Of a stretch of DNA of 64,000 nucleotides, positions 47,362 through 56,038 are shown piece after piece (the first letter of the stretch is position 1; every line of letters begins with the position of its first letter). The position numbers and the translations under genes were made by a program. Below the pieces are notes generated by a model that was given only the letters and a program-made list of their open reading frames with translations, was not told the origin of the DNA and made no database searches. Source of the stretch: Oleiphilaceae bacterium (GTDB taxonomy: Bacteria > Pseudomonadota > Gammaproteobacteria > Pseudomonadales > Oleiphilaceae); the NCBI GenBank assembly GCA_022447365.1, contig JAKVBL010000005.1, positions 124,001-188,000 of the forward strand, given 5' to 3'.

Positions 47362-48150
47362 TTAATCTGAAACCTCATAGAAACCATTTCGCGATTGTTT
47401 TAGAAACTTTTCATAGTCCCCAGATTTTCTCAATTTCGTTAGACCTTTATTGAATGCTGACATGATACTTTCTGCGTCTGGAGTGAGCTTACTAATCAAT
47501 AAATGGAATGTGGTCGGCTGATAAGAGGGACGCATTTGAGGGGTGTAAGTTAACTGATCAATTTCTTCTTGCGTGAATTCGCTTTGCAACAGCCCATAAC
47601 CGGTATTTAAGCTTGCTGGGAAAGCACCTATTCGTCCACGCAGTAATTTTTTGAAGTTTAATGAATCTGTTTCCGATCGCTCTACCTGAATCAAACCCTA
47701 TGTTTCATATTTTCTGAAGTTCGATAGATAGCTATATCCGATCGTCGCCCCGACTTTAATGTCTTTTAGACTTTCCCAGTTCTCAGCTTCCCAAGGAATC
47801 GGTGCATCTTTTCGATAGAACACAACCGGAACGTCCGTAATAACGGTATCGCTATACAAAAAGTCCGCAAAGCGTTCATCTTTTTTGGACCACACGAATG
47901 TCCCATCAATCGTTGCGTTTTTAGTAAGCAAATAACCGCGCTTCCATGGGTAGTATTCCAGCTCCACTTGTATGTCTTGCGTTTTAAATGCTTCGCTAAC
48001 GATGTGTGCCACGACACCGCCGTGTTTGAGGTTTTGTGACTGGAAAGGCTGCCATTCTCCACTGCTTAAAACAACGGTCTGTTGGGCGTTTAATATTGCA
48101 CTGGCTAGTAGTAAAAATAGCCCAATGAGTTTGTATTTATTTTTATTTAT
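47362..48150 (-). pseudogene. family-3 solute-binding protein with in-frame TAG and lost start
   Basis: A periplasmic binding-protein sequence runs in one frame: signal-like 'YKLIGLFLLLASAILNAQQT', 'SSGEWQPFQSQNLKHGGVV', 'WKRGYLLTKNATIDGTFVWS', 'IKVGATIGYSYLSNFRKYET', then TAG (47697-47695), then 'GLIQVERSETDSLNFKKLL', 'GRIGAFPASLNTGYGLLQSE' and 'FLKQSRNGFYEVSD'. Upstream, the codon where a Met is expected is ATA (48150-48148) and no ATG, GTG or TTG precedes the signal peptide before a stop. Two lesions indicate a dead gene. It resembles the intact homologue at 35402-36163. Confidence 0.82.
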
Positions 48151-48268
48151 CTGGGTGTATCTTTTCGAATTGTGTTAACTAAATTAGATTAATCGAGTAC
48201 GTATAACAACATCTAAATAGATGATTTAGAAGATCGCTTTGGAGACGATTAGCAGGTAGGAAGAATGA

Positions 48269-48297
48269 AAGTGCCGCAGCTAAGCGATACGGCACTT
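48269..48297. terminator. stem-loop after the permease gene
   Basis: Eight-base-pair stem AAGTGCCG / CGGCACTT with a 13-base loop lies just past the end of the minus-strand permease gene; T-rich bases follow on both strands. Confidence 0.65.
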
Positions 48298-48304
48298 AAT
48301 TTTG

Positions 48305-49213
48305 CTAGAACAGAATGTTGTATAAGAAACCTGCTGCAATCGCCATTGATAAAATGACGAATAAGAACGCGGCGATCAGCTGATTTTTAAACAATGATTT
48401 CAGTAAGATAACTTCGGTAAGACTTGCTCCCGCACTACCAATAATCAATGCCATAACTGCGCCAAGCGCCATACCCTTTTCAACCAATACTGCGCTCAAT
48501 GGGATGACGGCTTCTGCACGAATATATAGGGGAATACCGATCACAGCAGACGCAGGGATTGCCCAAGGGTTATCTTTGTTCGCAACAGAGCTGACGAATT
48601 CAGTCGGCATAAATCCGTAGATCAGCGCGCCCAATGCAATACCTCCAAATAAGTACGGTGCAACTTGTTTGAAGTCGTTCCATGTTGAGTCCCATATCGC
48701 TTTCCATTTGTTGACTGTTGCTTTGGAGCCACATCCACTCCCACAAGTTTTAGCGGGTTCCACATAAGCTTCTGGTTTTACGAAGCGCTCAAACCCGAGT
48801 TTTTCAAGCAGAAAACCTGCAATAACGGATACACCCATCGCGATAATGAAGTAAAAAATAGTGACTTTTATGCCAAAGGTGATCGCAAACAAGCCAATGA
48901 TAATGGGGTTTAAGAGTGGGCTTGAGAACAAGAACACCATCATGGTGCCAAAGCCCGCATTTGCGCGTAACAAACCCTTCAAAAATGGAATGGTAGAGCA
49001 GGAGCAAAATGGCGTGATCGCACCGAGAAGGCTAGCTACAAAATAGCCTTTGCCGTTTTTACTGCTCAGAATGGCTTGAATCTTCTGAGGTGGAATACGT
49101 TCTTGTAAAACGCCAACGCCATAACTAATCAGCAAGAATAAAACAGTGAGCTCAACAGCGAGAAAAGCAAACATGCCTAAGCTTTCTCGCAGCATATCTA
49201 GTGTAAAGGTCAT
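48305..49213 (-). CDS. permease of the ArsP/SO_0444 type (DUF318)
   Basis: 302 residues with eight transmembrane helices. 'AITPFCSCSTIPFLKGLL' with the conserved CxC pair, 'FLFSSPLLNPIIIGLF' and 'SAVIGIPLYIRAEAVIPLSA' are family hallmarks. A central loop has 'AKTCGSGCGSKA', a likely metal/metalloid site. Relatives export organoarsenicals (ArsP) or Cu/Zn. The divergent ArsR-type regulator and two palindromes in between support induction by a metal or metalloid. Confidence 0.85.
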   Translation of the reverse strand: MTFTLDMLRESLGMFAFLAVELTVLFLLISYGVGVLQERIPPQKIQAILSSKNGKGYFVASLLGAITPFCSCSTIPFLKGLLRANAGFGTMMVFLFSSPLLNPIIIGLFAITFGIKVTIFYFIIAMGVSVIAGFLLEKLGFERFVKPEAYVEPAKTCGSGCGSKATVNKWKAIWDSTWNDFKQVAPYLFGGIALGALIYGFMPTEFVSSVANKDNPWAIPASAVIGIPLYIRAEAVIPLSAVLVEKGMALGAVMALIIGSAGASLTEVILLKSLFKNQLIAAFLFVILSMAIAAGFLYNILF

Positions 49214-49243
49214 AATACTTCTCCAGTCAATCTATATTTCTAG

Positions 49244-49260
49244 AATAATCGAAATATAAT
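49244..49260. promoter_or_regulatory. candidate ArsR operator, site 1
   Basis: AATAATCGAAATATAAT, similar to site 2 (same CGAA centre with AT-rich arms), adjacent to the permease start. Confidence 0.5.
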
Positions 49261-49292
49261 GGTGTAATTTGAGTACGTCAAGATATTTCTGG

Positions 49293-49308
49293 TAATATCG
49301 AAATATTA
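49293..49308. promoter_or_regulatory. candidate ArsR operator, site 2
   Basis: TAATAT-CGAA-ATATTA: perfect six-base inverted half-sites around CGAA, 21 bases upstream of the regulator ATG. ArsR/SmtB regulators typically bind such AT-rich palindromes overlapping their promoters. Confidence 0.65.
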
Positions 49309-49329
49309 TTTTGTTTGGTTGAATACAGT

Positions 49330-49614
49330 ATGGACTTAGATAAAGCTGCAAAGGCACTAAAAGAACTAGGGCACCCAATTCGCTTGGCGATATATAAACG
49401 ATTAGTGAAGGGCGGAGAGGCTGGTGTTCCGGTTGGTGTACTAAAAGATGAGCTAGATGTTCCTGGGTCAACGCTAACGCATCACATCAGCGGTTTGGCC
49501 TCTGCCGGCTTGATCGTTCAGCGAAGAGAAGGGCGAACGCTATATTGTGTCGCCCAGTATGCGGAGTTGGATGGCTTGATTACCTTCTTACAAGAGGAAT
49601 GTTGTCAGGGCTAA
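49330..49614 (+). CDS. ArsR family transcriptional regulator
   Basis: About 94 residues. Winged helix-turn-helix: 'ALKELGHPIRLAIYKRLV', 'DELDVPGSTLTHHISGLASA' and 'LIVQRREGRTLYCVA'. The C-terminus 'QEECCQG' carries a vicinal Cys pair that could bind As(III) or another soft metal; the usual CVC in the recognition helix is absent. It diverges from the permease gene. ATG is preferred to an upstream TTG. Confidence 0.88.
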   Translation: MDLDKAAKALKELGHPIRLAIYKRLVKGGEAGVPVGVLKDELDVPGSTLTHHISGLASAGLIVQRREGRTLYCVAQYAELDGLITFLQEECCQG

Positions 49615-49618
49615 GTGG

Positions 49619-50098
49619 CTACTCGCGATATTTTGCAGCGGTAATAAATTCACCAAAGCTCTCGCACCACACCAAAACTGTGGTGTAGTCCTCAAGTACT
49701 ACACCACTAGGAATATCCGCGATGAATCCGTCAAAGGTTTTGATGTCTGCTAGTTGAGGAGAGTTGTCTTTAATCGCTTCAAATTCGGCTTCTGTTTCAA
49801 CAAATTCTTTCGTTAGATAAAGCTTGTAGTCGGGGCCGGGGGCCAGCTCACCTTGAAAAGTGATGGTTGTAGGAGACAGTGAAACGTCGCCATCCCCCCA
49901 GTGAAAACGATCACTGCCTTTTAGTTCGGGTACAAAGGTAGCGGTGTAGCTAGCCGATTTGCTCGACTCAACAAGTTCTGCCTCTGAGGGAGCCGGTGGG
50001 GCAGTTAAAATTGGCAAGAAATAAATGCCTAAGCCGAAGCCAACGCCACCAACAATGATGTGGGTGACGAGCAAAATGGGGATGAGTGCTTTTTTCAT
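49619..50098 (-). CDS. DM13 domain protein with N-terminal membrane anchor
   Basis: 159 residues; an N-terminal hydrophobic segment (about 5-30) anchors a C-terminal DM13 domain recognised by 'LKGSDRFHWGDGDVSLS', 'ELAPGPDYKLYLTKEF', 'DGFIADIPSG' and 'TTVLVWCESFGEFITAAKY'. DM13 domains have been proposed to take part in redox reactions of extracytoplasmic proteins, using the conserved Cys. It is convergent with arsR and lies 68 bases after the aminotransferase gene, possibly the last gene of the lipid cluster. Confidence 0.82.
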   Translation of the reverse strand: MKKALIPILLVTHIIVGGVGFGLGIYFLPILTAPPAPSEAELVESSKSASYTATFVPELKGSDRFHWGDGDVSLSPTTITFQGELAPGPDYKLYLTKEFVETEAEFEAIKDNSPQLADIKTFDGFIADIPSGVVLEDYTTVLVWCESFGEFITAAKYRE

Positions 50099-50165
50099 AG
50101 TTGGTCCGAATAAATCATTGAGAATCGTCTAGACGATATAAACCCTAAATCTTCAGACTTTTATT

Positions 50166-51866
50166 CTAGCTTAAGTTCGCCAATTTAGATTTAGCGCTCA
50201 GCTTGGTTTTCACTAGCTCTCTTAATACATCACGCTTGATTGATTTATTAGTGAGTGCCGGAGCTTGCCACCACCAACCGGCATCTTGCATGGCGATTCC
50301 TGCCGCAACCATGCGTTTGATGACGGTTTCGAATTCCTCATCACTGTAATTATGACTAAAGATAAAGCGTCCCGTGCCAATCCAGGGTAGTAGTAAACCT
50401 TCCGCTCTTAGATAGTATTGATAAATCCAGTTGTAACGACTTGCTTGCGTGTACATCGGCACAAATACAGAAGCCATGTTGGCGACTTTTATCGGAATAC
50501 CCGCTTCTTGAAACACTTCGTTCATTACGCGCGCTCGGGTATTCCATTGTTTGTCTAAGCGCTCTGGTTCGATCAAGTACTTCGGCTGTTCTATGCGTTT
50601 TAGAAAAGCATTCATGGCGCCCATCACATATGGGTGTGCGTTGAAGGTTCCTCGCGCAAAACATATATCCGTCGGCTTGTGTTCTTTATAGCGTTTCATT
50701 AGTTCTGCTTTGCCGCATACGACGCCAACGGGCAAACCTCCACCGAGTGTTTTGCCGTAGGTGACCATATCTGCTTGGACGCCAAAATACTCTTGAGCGC
50801 CACCTTTCGCTAAACGAAACCCAAGAAATACCTCGTCCATGATCATGACTATGTTTTTCTTGGTGCAGATCTCACGAAGCGCTTTCAGCCATGCTCTGTA
50901 GGCTTCTTTATCAAAATGCGCTGAGCGGTCGCTAGCTATTAGCATCGAATCGCTACTGCTTCCGCCATTTGGGTTGAGCGCTTGCAGCGGATTAACTAAG
51001 ACGCAGGCTATGTCTTTTCGTGTTTTAAGTACCCTGAGCGTGTCGTTAGACATTTCTTTTAAGGTATACACATCGTGCACTTTTCGTGGATTGCCTATGC
51101 CGGGTTGAACCCCGTCCCACCAACCGTGGTAAGCACCGCAAAAAACAACGGTTCGTTTCTTACCTGTGTGGTAATGCGCGAGACGAACTGCTTGCATTAC
51201 GGCTTCAGTGCCCGACATATGATAAGACACTTCGTCTAATCCGGAGATGTCTTGGAGCTTATCGGTATTGTTGATGATTAAGGGATGATATGGGCCAAGC
51301 GCTGGGCCAAGTTCGCGTGTTTGAGCGATTCCTTCGTCCATGCATTCTTTGTAGAAATCGTAACCGTACAGATTAACGCCGTAAGCACCTGTTAAGTCAT
51401 AACTCCAGTTGCCGTCTAAGTCGCGAATCTGCGTACCGCTCGTTGTATCGGCCATCAGACCGATAGGCATCTCATTATGCATAAAAGCACGAAACTGAAA
51501 TGGCACGCGATAACGGTTAGTGAAATCGACATCCGATAACTTTCCTTCCAGTTTTTTGCTTGCAGCGATTGAGTTAGGAGATAGACGTGTTAAGCGTTCT
51601 TTAAGATCGTTAAAACTGGCTTGGCGTTGTGCTGCAATATGCTCCGGCGCATTGTCACAATTAAAGACTCTAGCGTCGTTATATCGATAGTACGGGAGAA
51701 GTTTAGCTACCTGCTTTGACATCTTTGCGTGCCCACGTAGAGACGGGTGCTTTGCTTTGGATAATTGCAGACGGATTGCAATGCGATAGAGCAAGTAGAT
51801 AATCACTAATGCAATCATTAGCAGCACAAATTGCTCGTGATTCAATGAGCTTGTATGTTCAGTCAT
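50166..51866 (-). CDS. membrane-anchored class III aminotransferase (GSA aminomutase-like)
   Basis: 566 residues, about 130 longer than typical class III enzymes because of an N-terminal membrane helix (about 11-32) and a linker. PLP-site motifs: 'YHMSGTEAVMQAVRLAHY', 'FCGAYHGWWDG', 'IMDEVFLGFRLAKGGAQEYF', and Lys in 'VTYGKTLGGGLPVG'. Closest in type to glutamate-1-semialdehyde aminomutase, but the membrane anchor and the setting between phospholipid genes argue against haem biosynthesis. I infer amination of a lipid-linked or head-group carbonyl. It lies 42 bases after the membrane-protein gene. Confidence 0.82.
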   Translation of the reverse strand: MTEHTSSLNHEQFVLLMIALVIIYLLYRIAIRLQLSKAKHPSLRGHAKMSKQVAKLLPYYRYNDARVFNCDNAPEHIAAQRQASFNDLKERLTRLSPNSIAASKKLEGKLSDVDFTNRYRVPFQFRAFMHNEMPIGLMADTTSGTQIRDLDGNWSYDLTGAYGVNLYGYDFYKECMDEGIAQTRELGPALGPYHPLIINNTDKLQDISGLDEVSYHMSGTEAVMQAVRLAHYHTGKKRTVVFCGAYHGWWDGVQPGIGNPRKVHDVYTLKEMSNDTLRVLKTRKDIACVLVNPLQALNPNGGSSSDSMLIASDRSAHFDKEAYRAWLKALREICTKKNIVMIMDEVFLGFRLAKGGAQEYFGVQADMVTYGKTLGGGLPVGVVCGKAELMKRYKEHKPTDICFARGTFNAHPYVMGAMNAFLKRIEQPKYLIEPERLDKQWNTRARVMNEVFQEAGIPIKVANMASVFVPMYTQASRYNWIYQYYLRAEGLLLPWIGTGRFIFSHNYSDEEFETVIKRMVAAGIAMQDAGWWWQAPALTNKSIKRDVLRELVKTKLSAKSKLANLS

Positions 51867-51908
51867 TTTTGCTTACCTCTCTATCGCATTTTGAAAAGAT
51901 CTAAAGCC

Positions 51909-52592
51909 TTAGCTTCGAGCATCGCACTCTTGATCTATTTCGTCTGGATTACTTGATACGGCGTGGGTCATTGGGTCCATTAGCTGACCGCGCATTAGAT
52001 AAATCGGAGACTTCATGTAGATTTTGAAGTCATGGAAAGGATCGGTAAGAATTTTCACGCACCATGCTATGCCGGTTTTTACATCACGAATAAAAAATAA
52101 ATGGAAGGTCCTAAAGAGCAGGGCTGTGACGCCTAAAACTAGCCATGCGATGGCCATGTTATTCAGAAAACCATTGAAGTCAGTGTAGGCGGTCATCGTG
52201 CCGAAAAGCGTTGGGTCAAAGTACAGTGCAATTGGAATCGCTGCCCAGATGCCGTGAAGTACGCGTTTACGGTTTAAGTTGTAACCCACTTTGATTTCTT
52301 CTTTGTGTTCATGGGTAGCTTTGTTGATGTGGTCATAATCGCGAGGTTCAAAAAAGAAATGGCCACTTTGACGTGACACCATGCCGATCCCCCAGCCAAT
52401 CAGCGCTGCCACACCTGGGTTGATAAAGAGCATCACATAAGCCGTTAGAAAACTAATTGAGCTAATAAAGTGCAATGTTTGGTTTATGCGGCTTTGATGA
52501 TAATAGCGATGATCGTCCCATCGAAGTTCATTCAACTCGGCGAAGAAAGACGCGACGGCACCTTGCGGCGTAGGCTGGTTCATTGGGTTCAT
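51909..52592 (-). CDS. polytopic membrane protein, Mpo1/DUF962-like pattern
   Basis: 227 residues with four or five transmembrane helices. 'HQSRINQTLHFISSISFLTA', then 'IGWGIGMVSRQSGHFFFEPR' resembles the 'N..LH...' and 'GH..FE' pattern of Mpo1-like (DUF962) proteins, which in yeast are Fe(II)-dependent dioxygenases of 2-hydroxy fatty acids. Additional His ('DYDHINKATHEHKEEI') could bind metal. The assignment is tentative. Its ATG overlaps the stop of the decarboxylase gene by four bases (ATGA), so the two are translationally coupled. Confidence 0.62.
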   Translation of the reverse strand: MNPMNQPTPQGAVASFFAELNELRWDDHRYYHQSRINQTLHFISSISFLTAYVMLFINPGVAALIGWGIGMVSRQSGHFFFEPRDYDHINKATHEHKEEIKVGYNLNRKRVLHGIWAAIPIALYFDPTLFGTMTAYTDFNGFLNNMAIAWLVLGVTALLFRTFHLFFIRDVKTGIAWCVKILTDPFHDFKIYMKSPIYLMRGQLMDPMTHAVSSNPDEIDQECDARS

Positions 52593-53506
52593 GACATTTG
52601 ACCTGTAGATGGTTGAGCGTGAAAGTGATTTGGGCGCATTAGCGCTTGCCCCATGCGAATAATCTGCCCTTCTTCCATGTCTGGCATGAAGGTGAAATGC
52701 TTACTGGTGAGCATGACAATTGTTGAGCCATGCTCGAAATTTCCTAGGCGTTCTCCACGTGTGAAGTGCCGCTCGAAAGGAATGTTGTTCGCTCCTTTGC
52801 ATTGCAGCGCTAAAGGGAAATCTAAATGTGAAAAACGCATGCTTGAGACCAGAATGGCTGCGATCGGAACTAATGCTATTCGAGCATGTGTATCTTCAGG
52901 GGTGAGCTCGATGACAGCGCGTTCGTTTTTACAGAACAATTTTTCGATGCGCCTAAGTGTGGGTGGGTTGACGTTCCATGTGTCCCCAGAAATGTAATGG
53001 ATGCTCGATGTATCGCAATCTATTGGCGCGTGCATGTGATGATACATGCTCGATTTGAGGCGCAAGGTGATGTAATGGCCATCACGATAGGGTGGAAGAT
53101 CAATCACGCCTTGAGTTAACTCGTTTAGTGAATAAGGCATTCCTTTGATTTGGAGTAACTCTAGATTTTTTAGCTTTCCGTGCGCCCCGATTACAGCGTC
53201 ACAAGGGCTGGTGATCAGTGTTTTGTCTTCGGGGAATGGGCGTGTCTCGGGCCGTAATGTTCGTGTAAAGCATTCATGCAGACTTTTGAAGTGTTGCTGA
53301 TTGGCTTCGTGTAAGCGCATATCATCACTCGCAAATTGCCATAGCTTAAGTGTGACTTTAACGAATAAAGGGTTTTCTATCTTGCTTAGTCGTCGCATCA
53401 AGCGTGTGCTCGCTGCGCGTGGAATGTAATTGGTTAGCCAAAAGTTAAGCGTTTCTATCAGAGAGAACGTTTTAACGTTCTTTGTATGGGTGAGTTCGTT
53501 TTGCAT
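52589..53506 (-). CDS. phosphatidylserine decarboxylase-type enzyme
   Basis: 305 residues. The self-cleavage motif is 'FEHGSTIVML' (usual form LGST; here HGST, keeping the Ser that becomes the pyruvoyl group). Catalytic Asp in 'SPCDAVIGAHG' and His residues in 'MYHHMHAPIDC' are at family positions. It makes phosphatidylethanolamine from phosphatidylserine, or acts on a related serine lipid. It is probably a second, divergent psd in this genome, given its company and the changed motif. The product is membrane-associated. Confidence 0.85.
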   Translation of the reverse strand: MQNELTHTKNVKTFSLIETLNFWLTNYIPRAASTRLMRRLSKIENPLFVKVTLKLWQFASDDMRLHEANQQHFKSLHECFTRTLRPETRPFPEDKTLITSPCDAVIGAHGKLKNLELLQIKGMPYSLNELTQGVIDLPPYRDGHYITLRLKSSMYHHMHAPIDCDTSSIHYISGDTWNVNPPTLRRIEKLFCKNERAVIELTPEDTHARIALVPIAAILVSSMRFSHLDFPLALQCKGANNIPFERHFTRGERLGNFEHGSTIVMLTSKHFTFMPDMEEGQIIRMGQALMRPNHFHAQPSTGQMS

Positions 53507-53605
53507 GGGCTTAATGTAGGTGTCAAAAAAGACAGCTACATGAACGATTTACTACATTATTGTGACGCTAGGTATTTTGAAAAACAGGGATTGTGAAAAA
53601 AGGGC

Positions 53606-54172
53606 TTATGAAAAACTAAGCGGCAACATGAGTAGTAAACACCCGTATCCAGCTAAACCCAAAGCAAGGCCTAGTATGGCTCCGACTAATACATCGCTTG
53701 GGTAATGCAAGCCAAGTACTGGTCGAGACAATGCAATCAAAGCAGTGAAAATCCAAAGCGGGGTGCCCAATGCTGGATAGGTGAGCGCTAAGATTGTCGT
53801 AAAACTTATGGCATGGAGTGTATGTCCAGAAGGGAAGCTATAGCGATCGAGCGTGGCACAAACTTGAAAAATATGGGTGTAAGAAATGAATGGCCGTTCG
53901 CGCACCCATGTTTTTTTAAGTGTTTTATAAAGTAAAACACCTATCAAACCTGTGATGATGTAAGTGACCAATACGGGAAGCGCATTGAGTCCATCAATGT
54001 ATAGTAAAGATAAGCCAGCAAGATACCAAAAAACACCATTGCCTAAGCGGCTCACTATCGTAAAGAAAATACCAATCCAAGGTTGTCTGCAGAACCCGTT
54101 TAGCATTCTGCATAGTTGTATGTCAGCGGCTTGAGCTTTCTGGCTTAAAACGAAGGTTCGATCTATTTGCAT
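53606..54172 (-). CDS. PAP2 family lipid phosphatase
   Basis: 188 residues with five or six transmembrane helices. The three-part phosphatase signature is complete: 'KKTWVRERPF' (KxxxxxxRP), 'YSFPSGHTLHA' (PSGH) and 'SRPVLGLHYPSDVLVG' (SRxxxxxHxxxD). It removes phosphate from lipids such as phosphatidate or undecaprenyl diphosphate. Its start lies 50 bases inside the end of the glycosyltransferase gene, a strong sign of coupled expression. Confidence 0.88.
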   Translation of the reverse strand: MQIDRTFVLSQKAQAADIQLCRMLNGFCRQPWIGIFFTIVSRLGNGVFWYLAGLSLLYIDGLNALPVLVTYIITGLIGVLLYKTLKKTWVRERPFISYTHIFQVCATLDRYSFPSGHTLHAISFTTILALTYPALGTPLWIFTALIALSRPVLGLHYPSDVLVGAILGLALGLAGYGCLLLMLPLSFS

Positions 54173-55334
54173 GTGCTTTACCGTATTGAGTCGATTGCGA
54201 TTTTTCGAGTGTTTTACAGAATTGCTGAACTATTTTTTGCCAGTTCAGTCGTTGTGCTAGAACAACTGAACTCATTGATAGATTTTTGCGAAGATCGGTT
54301 TTCTCATAAGCTGCGATTGCATTTTTGATGAACTGGCGATCATCGCCAAGGTCAGCAAGAAAAGCTGATTGGCGGTTATCTAAATGCTCTTTCGCCGCGG
54401 CATCATCAAACGCACAGATACAACAACCGCTCGCCATTGCTTCAGTGACAACATTGCCAAACGTGTCTGTTTGGCTGGGGAATAGGAAGATGTCGCCGGA
54501 GGCATAATGTTGTGCAAGTTCTTCGCCTCGCTTCACTCCTGCAAAAATTAAAGCAGGGTAGCGTGCAGCAAGACTTGGTTTGAGAGGGCCATCACCTACC
54601 AACACGAACTTAGCTTTGGGGTATTTTTCGCTAATGCTCTCGTAAGTGTCTGCAAGGAGTTCTAAGTTTTTTTCAGCAGCGATACGACCTACGTATAAAA
54701 ACACGGGCTCGTTTTCAGAAGCTCCCCATTGATCGCGAAGCTGTTGATTTCTTTTTGTCGGAGAAAATAGTTCGCCATCGATACCGCGCGAGACCACTTC
54801 AGTGTTCGTAAAACCTTTGTGTTCAAGCATTTGTTTTTGTTGTTGTGTAGGAACAAGCGTGCTTGCACTCGTGTTATGAAACCATCTCATATACTTCATG
54901 ATGAGAGGCTCCAAAAAACCAAAGTTGTAAAACTTAGAGTAACTTTGGAAGTTAGTATGAAAGCCCGTAACTGCGCCTATTTTAAGTTGCTTTGCTGCTT
55001 TTAATGCCGCGTAACCAAGGGGACCTTCTGTTGCAATATAGATTGCGCAGGGTTTGATTCGTTGAAGCTGGTGCTTCATCCACTTTTGAGAGACTAAGCC
55101 AAACTTCAGATCAGCATAACCAGGGATAGGTAAGCCAAATACAAGCTTGTCTGACTCTCTATCGAAGGTTCGAGAATCTATAGCTTTGTCGGCTGAGTGT
55201 TGCTTGGGACGAATCACCGTTACCCGAATACCTAAGGCAAGCATGCCGTCAACCCATTTACCGAGCGTTGTTGCTACACCGTTGATTTCTGGGCGATAGG
55301 TTTCTGTCACCAACAAAACATTTTTTAATGTCAT
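54123..55334 (-). CDS. GT4 family glycosyltransferase
   Basis: About 403 residues, GT-B fold. N-terminal acceptor domain starts 'VLLVTETYRPEINGVATTL', and the donor domain has 'FLYVGRIAAEKNLELLADTY' and the nucleotide-sugar signature 'SQTDTFGNVVTEAMASGC'. This form is typical of glycolipid-synthesising enzymes such as MgtA/SqdX-like transferases. I choose the ATG before 'TLKNVLLVTETYRPE', preceded by 'GAGAGGGG' about 7 bases upstream, over a start 29 codons earlier. First gene of the minus-strand cluster. Confidence 0.85.
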   Translation of the reverse strand: MTLKNVLLVTETYRPEINGVATTLGKWVDGMLALGIRVTVIRPKQHSADKAIDSRTFDRESDKLVFGLPIPGYADLKFGLVSQKWMKHQLQRIKPCAIYIATEGPLGYAALKAAKQLKIGAVTGFHTNFQSYSKFYNFGFLEPLIMKYMRWFHNTSASTLVPTQQQKQMLEHKGFTNTEVVSRGIDGELFSPTKRNQQLRDQWGASENEPVFLYVGRIAAEKNLELLADTYESISEKYPKAKFVLVGDGPLKPSLAARYPALIFAGVKRGEELAQHYASGDIFLFPSQTDTFGNVVTEAMASGCCICAFDDAAAKEHLDNRQSAFLADLGDDRQFIKNAIAAYEKTDLRKNLSMSSVVLAQRLNWQKIVQQFCKTLEKSQSTQYGKAHANRSNLRFKPESSSR

Positions 55335-55498
55335 TACATAGCCCCTCTCTGTCTCATGGGGCATACATTGATCGGCGAATATTACAGTTAGGCTGCAAAG
55401 TGATGACGAAAATATGAACAATGCGCTTTTGTTTTTTTGGTTTAGAACAAACTCGGGTTACACTTTGCGCGTTCAAATTTCTAGACGAAGGTATCTGT

Positions 55499-55771
55499 AT
55501 GTCGCGCACTGTATTTTGTCGCAAATACCAAGAAGAGCTCCCTGGTTTGCCTGTTCCACCAATGCCCGGGGCAATAGGGCGAGATCTGTTCGAAAATATT
55601 TCACAGAAAGCATGGCAAGAATGGCAAGGTCATCAAACCATGCTGATCAATGAAAAGCACTTGAATATGATGGACCCAAGTGCGCGCGAATTTTTGCGCG
55701 AACAGATGCAAAAATTCCTTTCGAATGAAGCTTTTGAGCAAGCTGAAGGCTATGTTCCGCCTACAAAATAA
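55499..55771 (+). CDS. yggX: Fe(2+)-trafficking / oxidative damage protection protein YggX
   Basis: 90 residues, the same length as the E. coli protein. The N-terminus '[20 protein letters not shown]' with the conserved Cys, and '[20 protein letters not shown]' are diagnostic. YggX protects Fe-S clusters and is usually next to mutY; here mutY is 7 kb away, so the usual pair is split. ATG chosen because the family begins there. Confidence 0.95.
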   Translation: MSRTVFCRKYQEELPGLPVPPMPGAIGRDLFENISQKAWQEWQGHQTMLINEKHLNMMDPSAREFLREQMQKFLSNEAFEQAEGYVPPTK

Positions 55772-55922
55772 CCAACTTTAATTTACTTCACATTTAGTTG
55801 ATAAAACTGCTTGACTCACTAAAACGAAACGGGTTTAATACGCCCCCGTTGAAGGCAAGACCTCAACGAAAAAGCTTGGTGAGAATATGATCAAGCCAGT
55901 GAGAAAACACTGTAAAAAATAA

Positions 55923-55998
55923 GCCCGGATAGCTCAGTCGGTAGAGCAGGGGATTGAAAATCCCCGTGTCGGTGGTTCGATTCCGCCTCCGGGCACCA
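55923..55998 (+). tRNA. tRNA-Phe (anticodon GAA)
   Basis: 76 bases including the encoded CCA. Acceptor arms GCCCGGA / TCCGGGC, D arm AGCTCAGTCGGTAGAGC, anticodon arm GGGGATTGAAAATCCCC with anticodon GAA at 34-36, and T arm with GGTTCGATTCC all pair. It is followed by a terminator. Confidence 0.97.
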
Positions 55999-56004
55999 TT
56001 ATTC

Positions 56005-56034
56005 AAAAAGGCCGCTTTTCAAGCGGCCTTTTTC
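56005..56034. terminator. intrinsic terminator after tRNA-Phe
   Basis: AAGGCCGCTT / AAGCGGCCTT stem with a short TTC loop, flanked by A and T runs, so it works in both directions for the tRNA and the convergent MFS gene. Confidence 0.92.
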
Positions 56035-56038
56035 GTTT

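Noticed and set aside
50166..51866. Call as HemL (haem biosynthesis)
   Set aside because: An N-terminal membrane anchor, extra length and a phospholipid-gene setting do not fit a housekeeping HemL.
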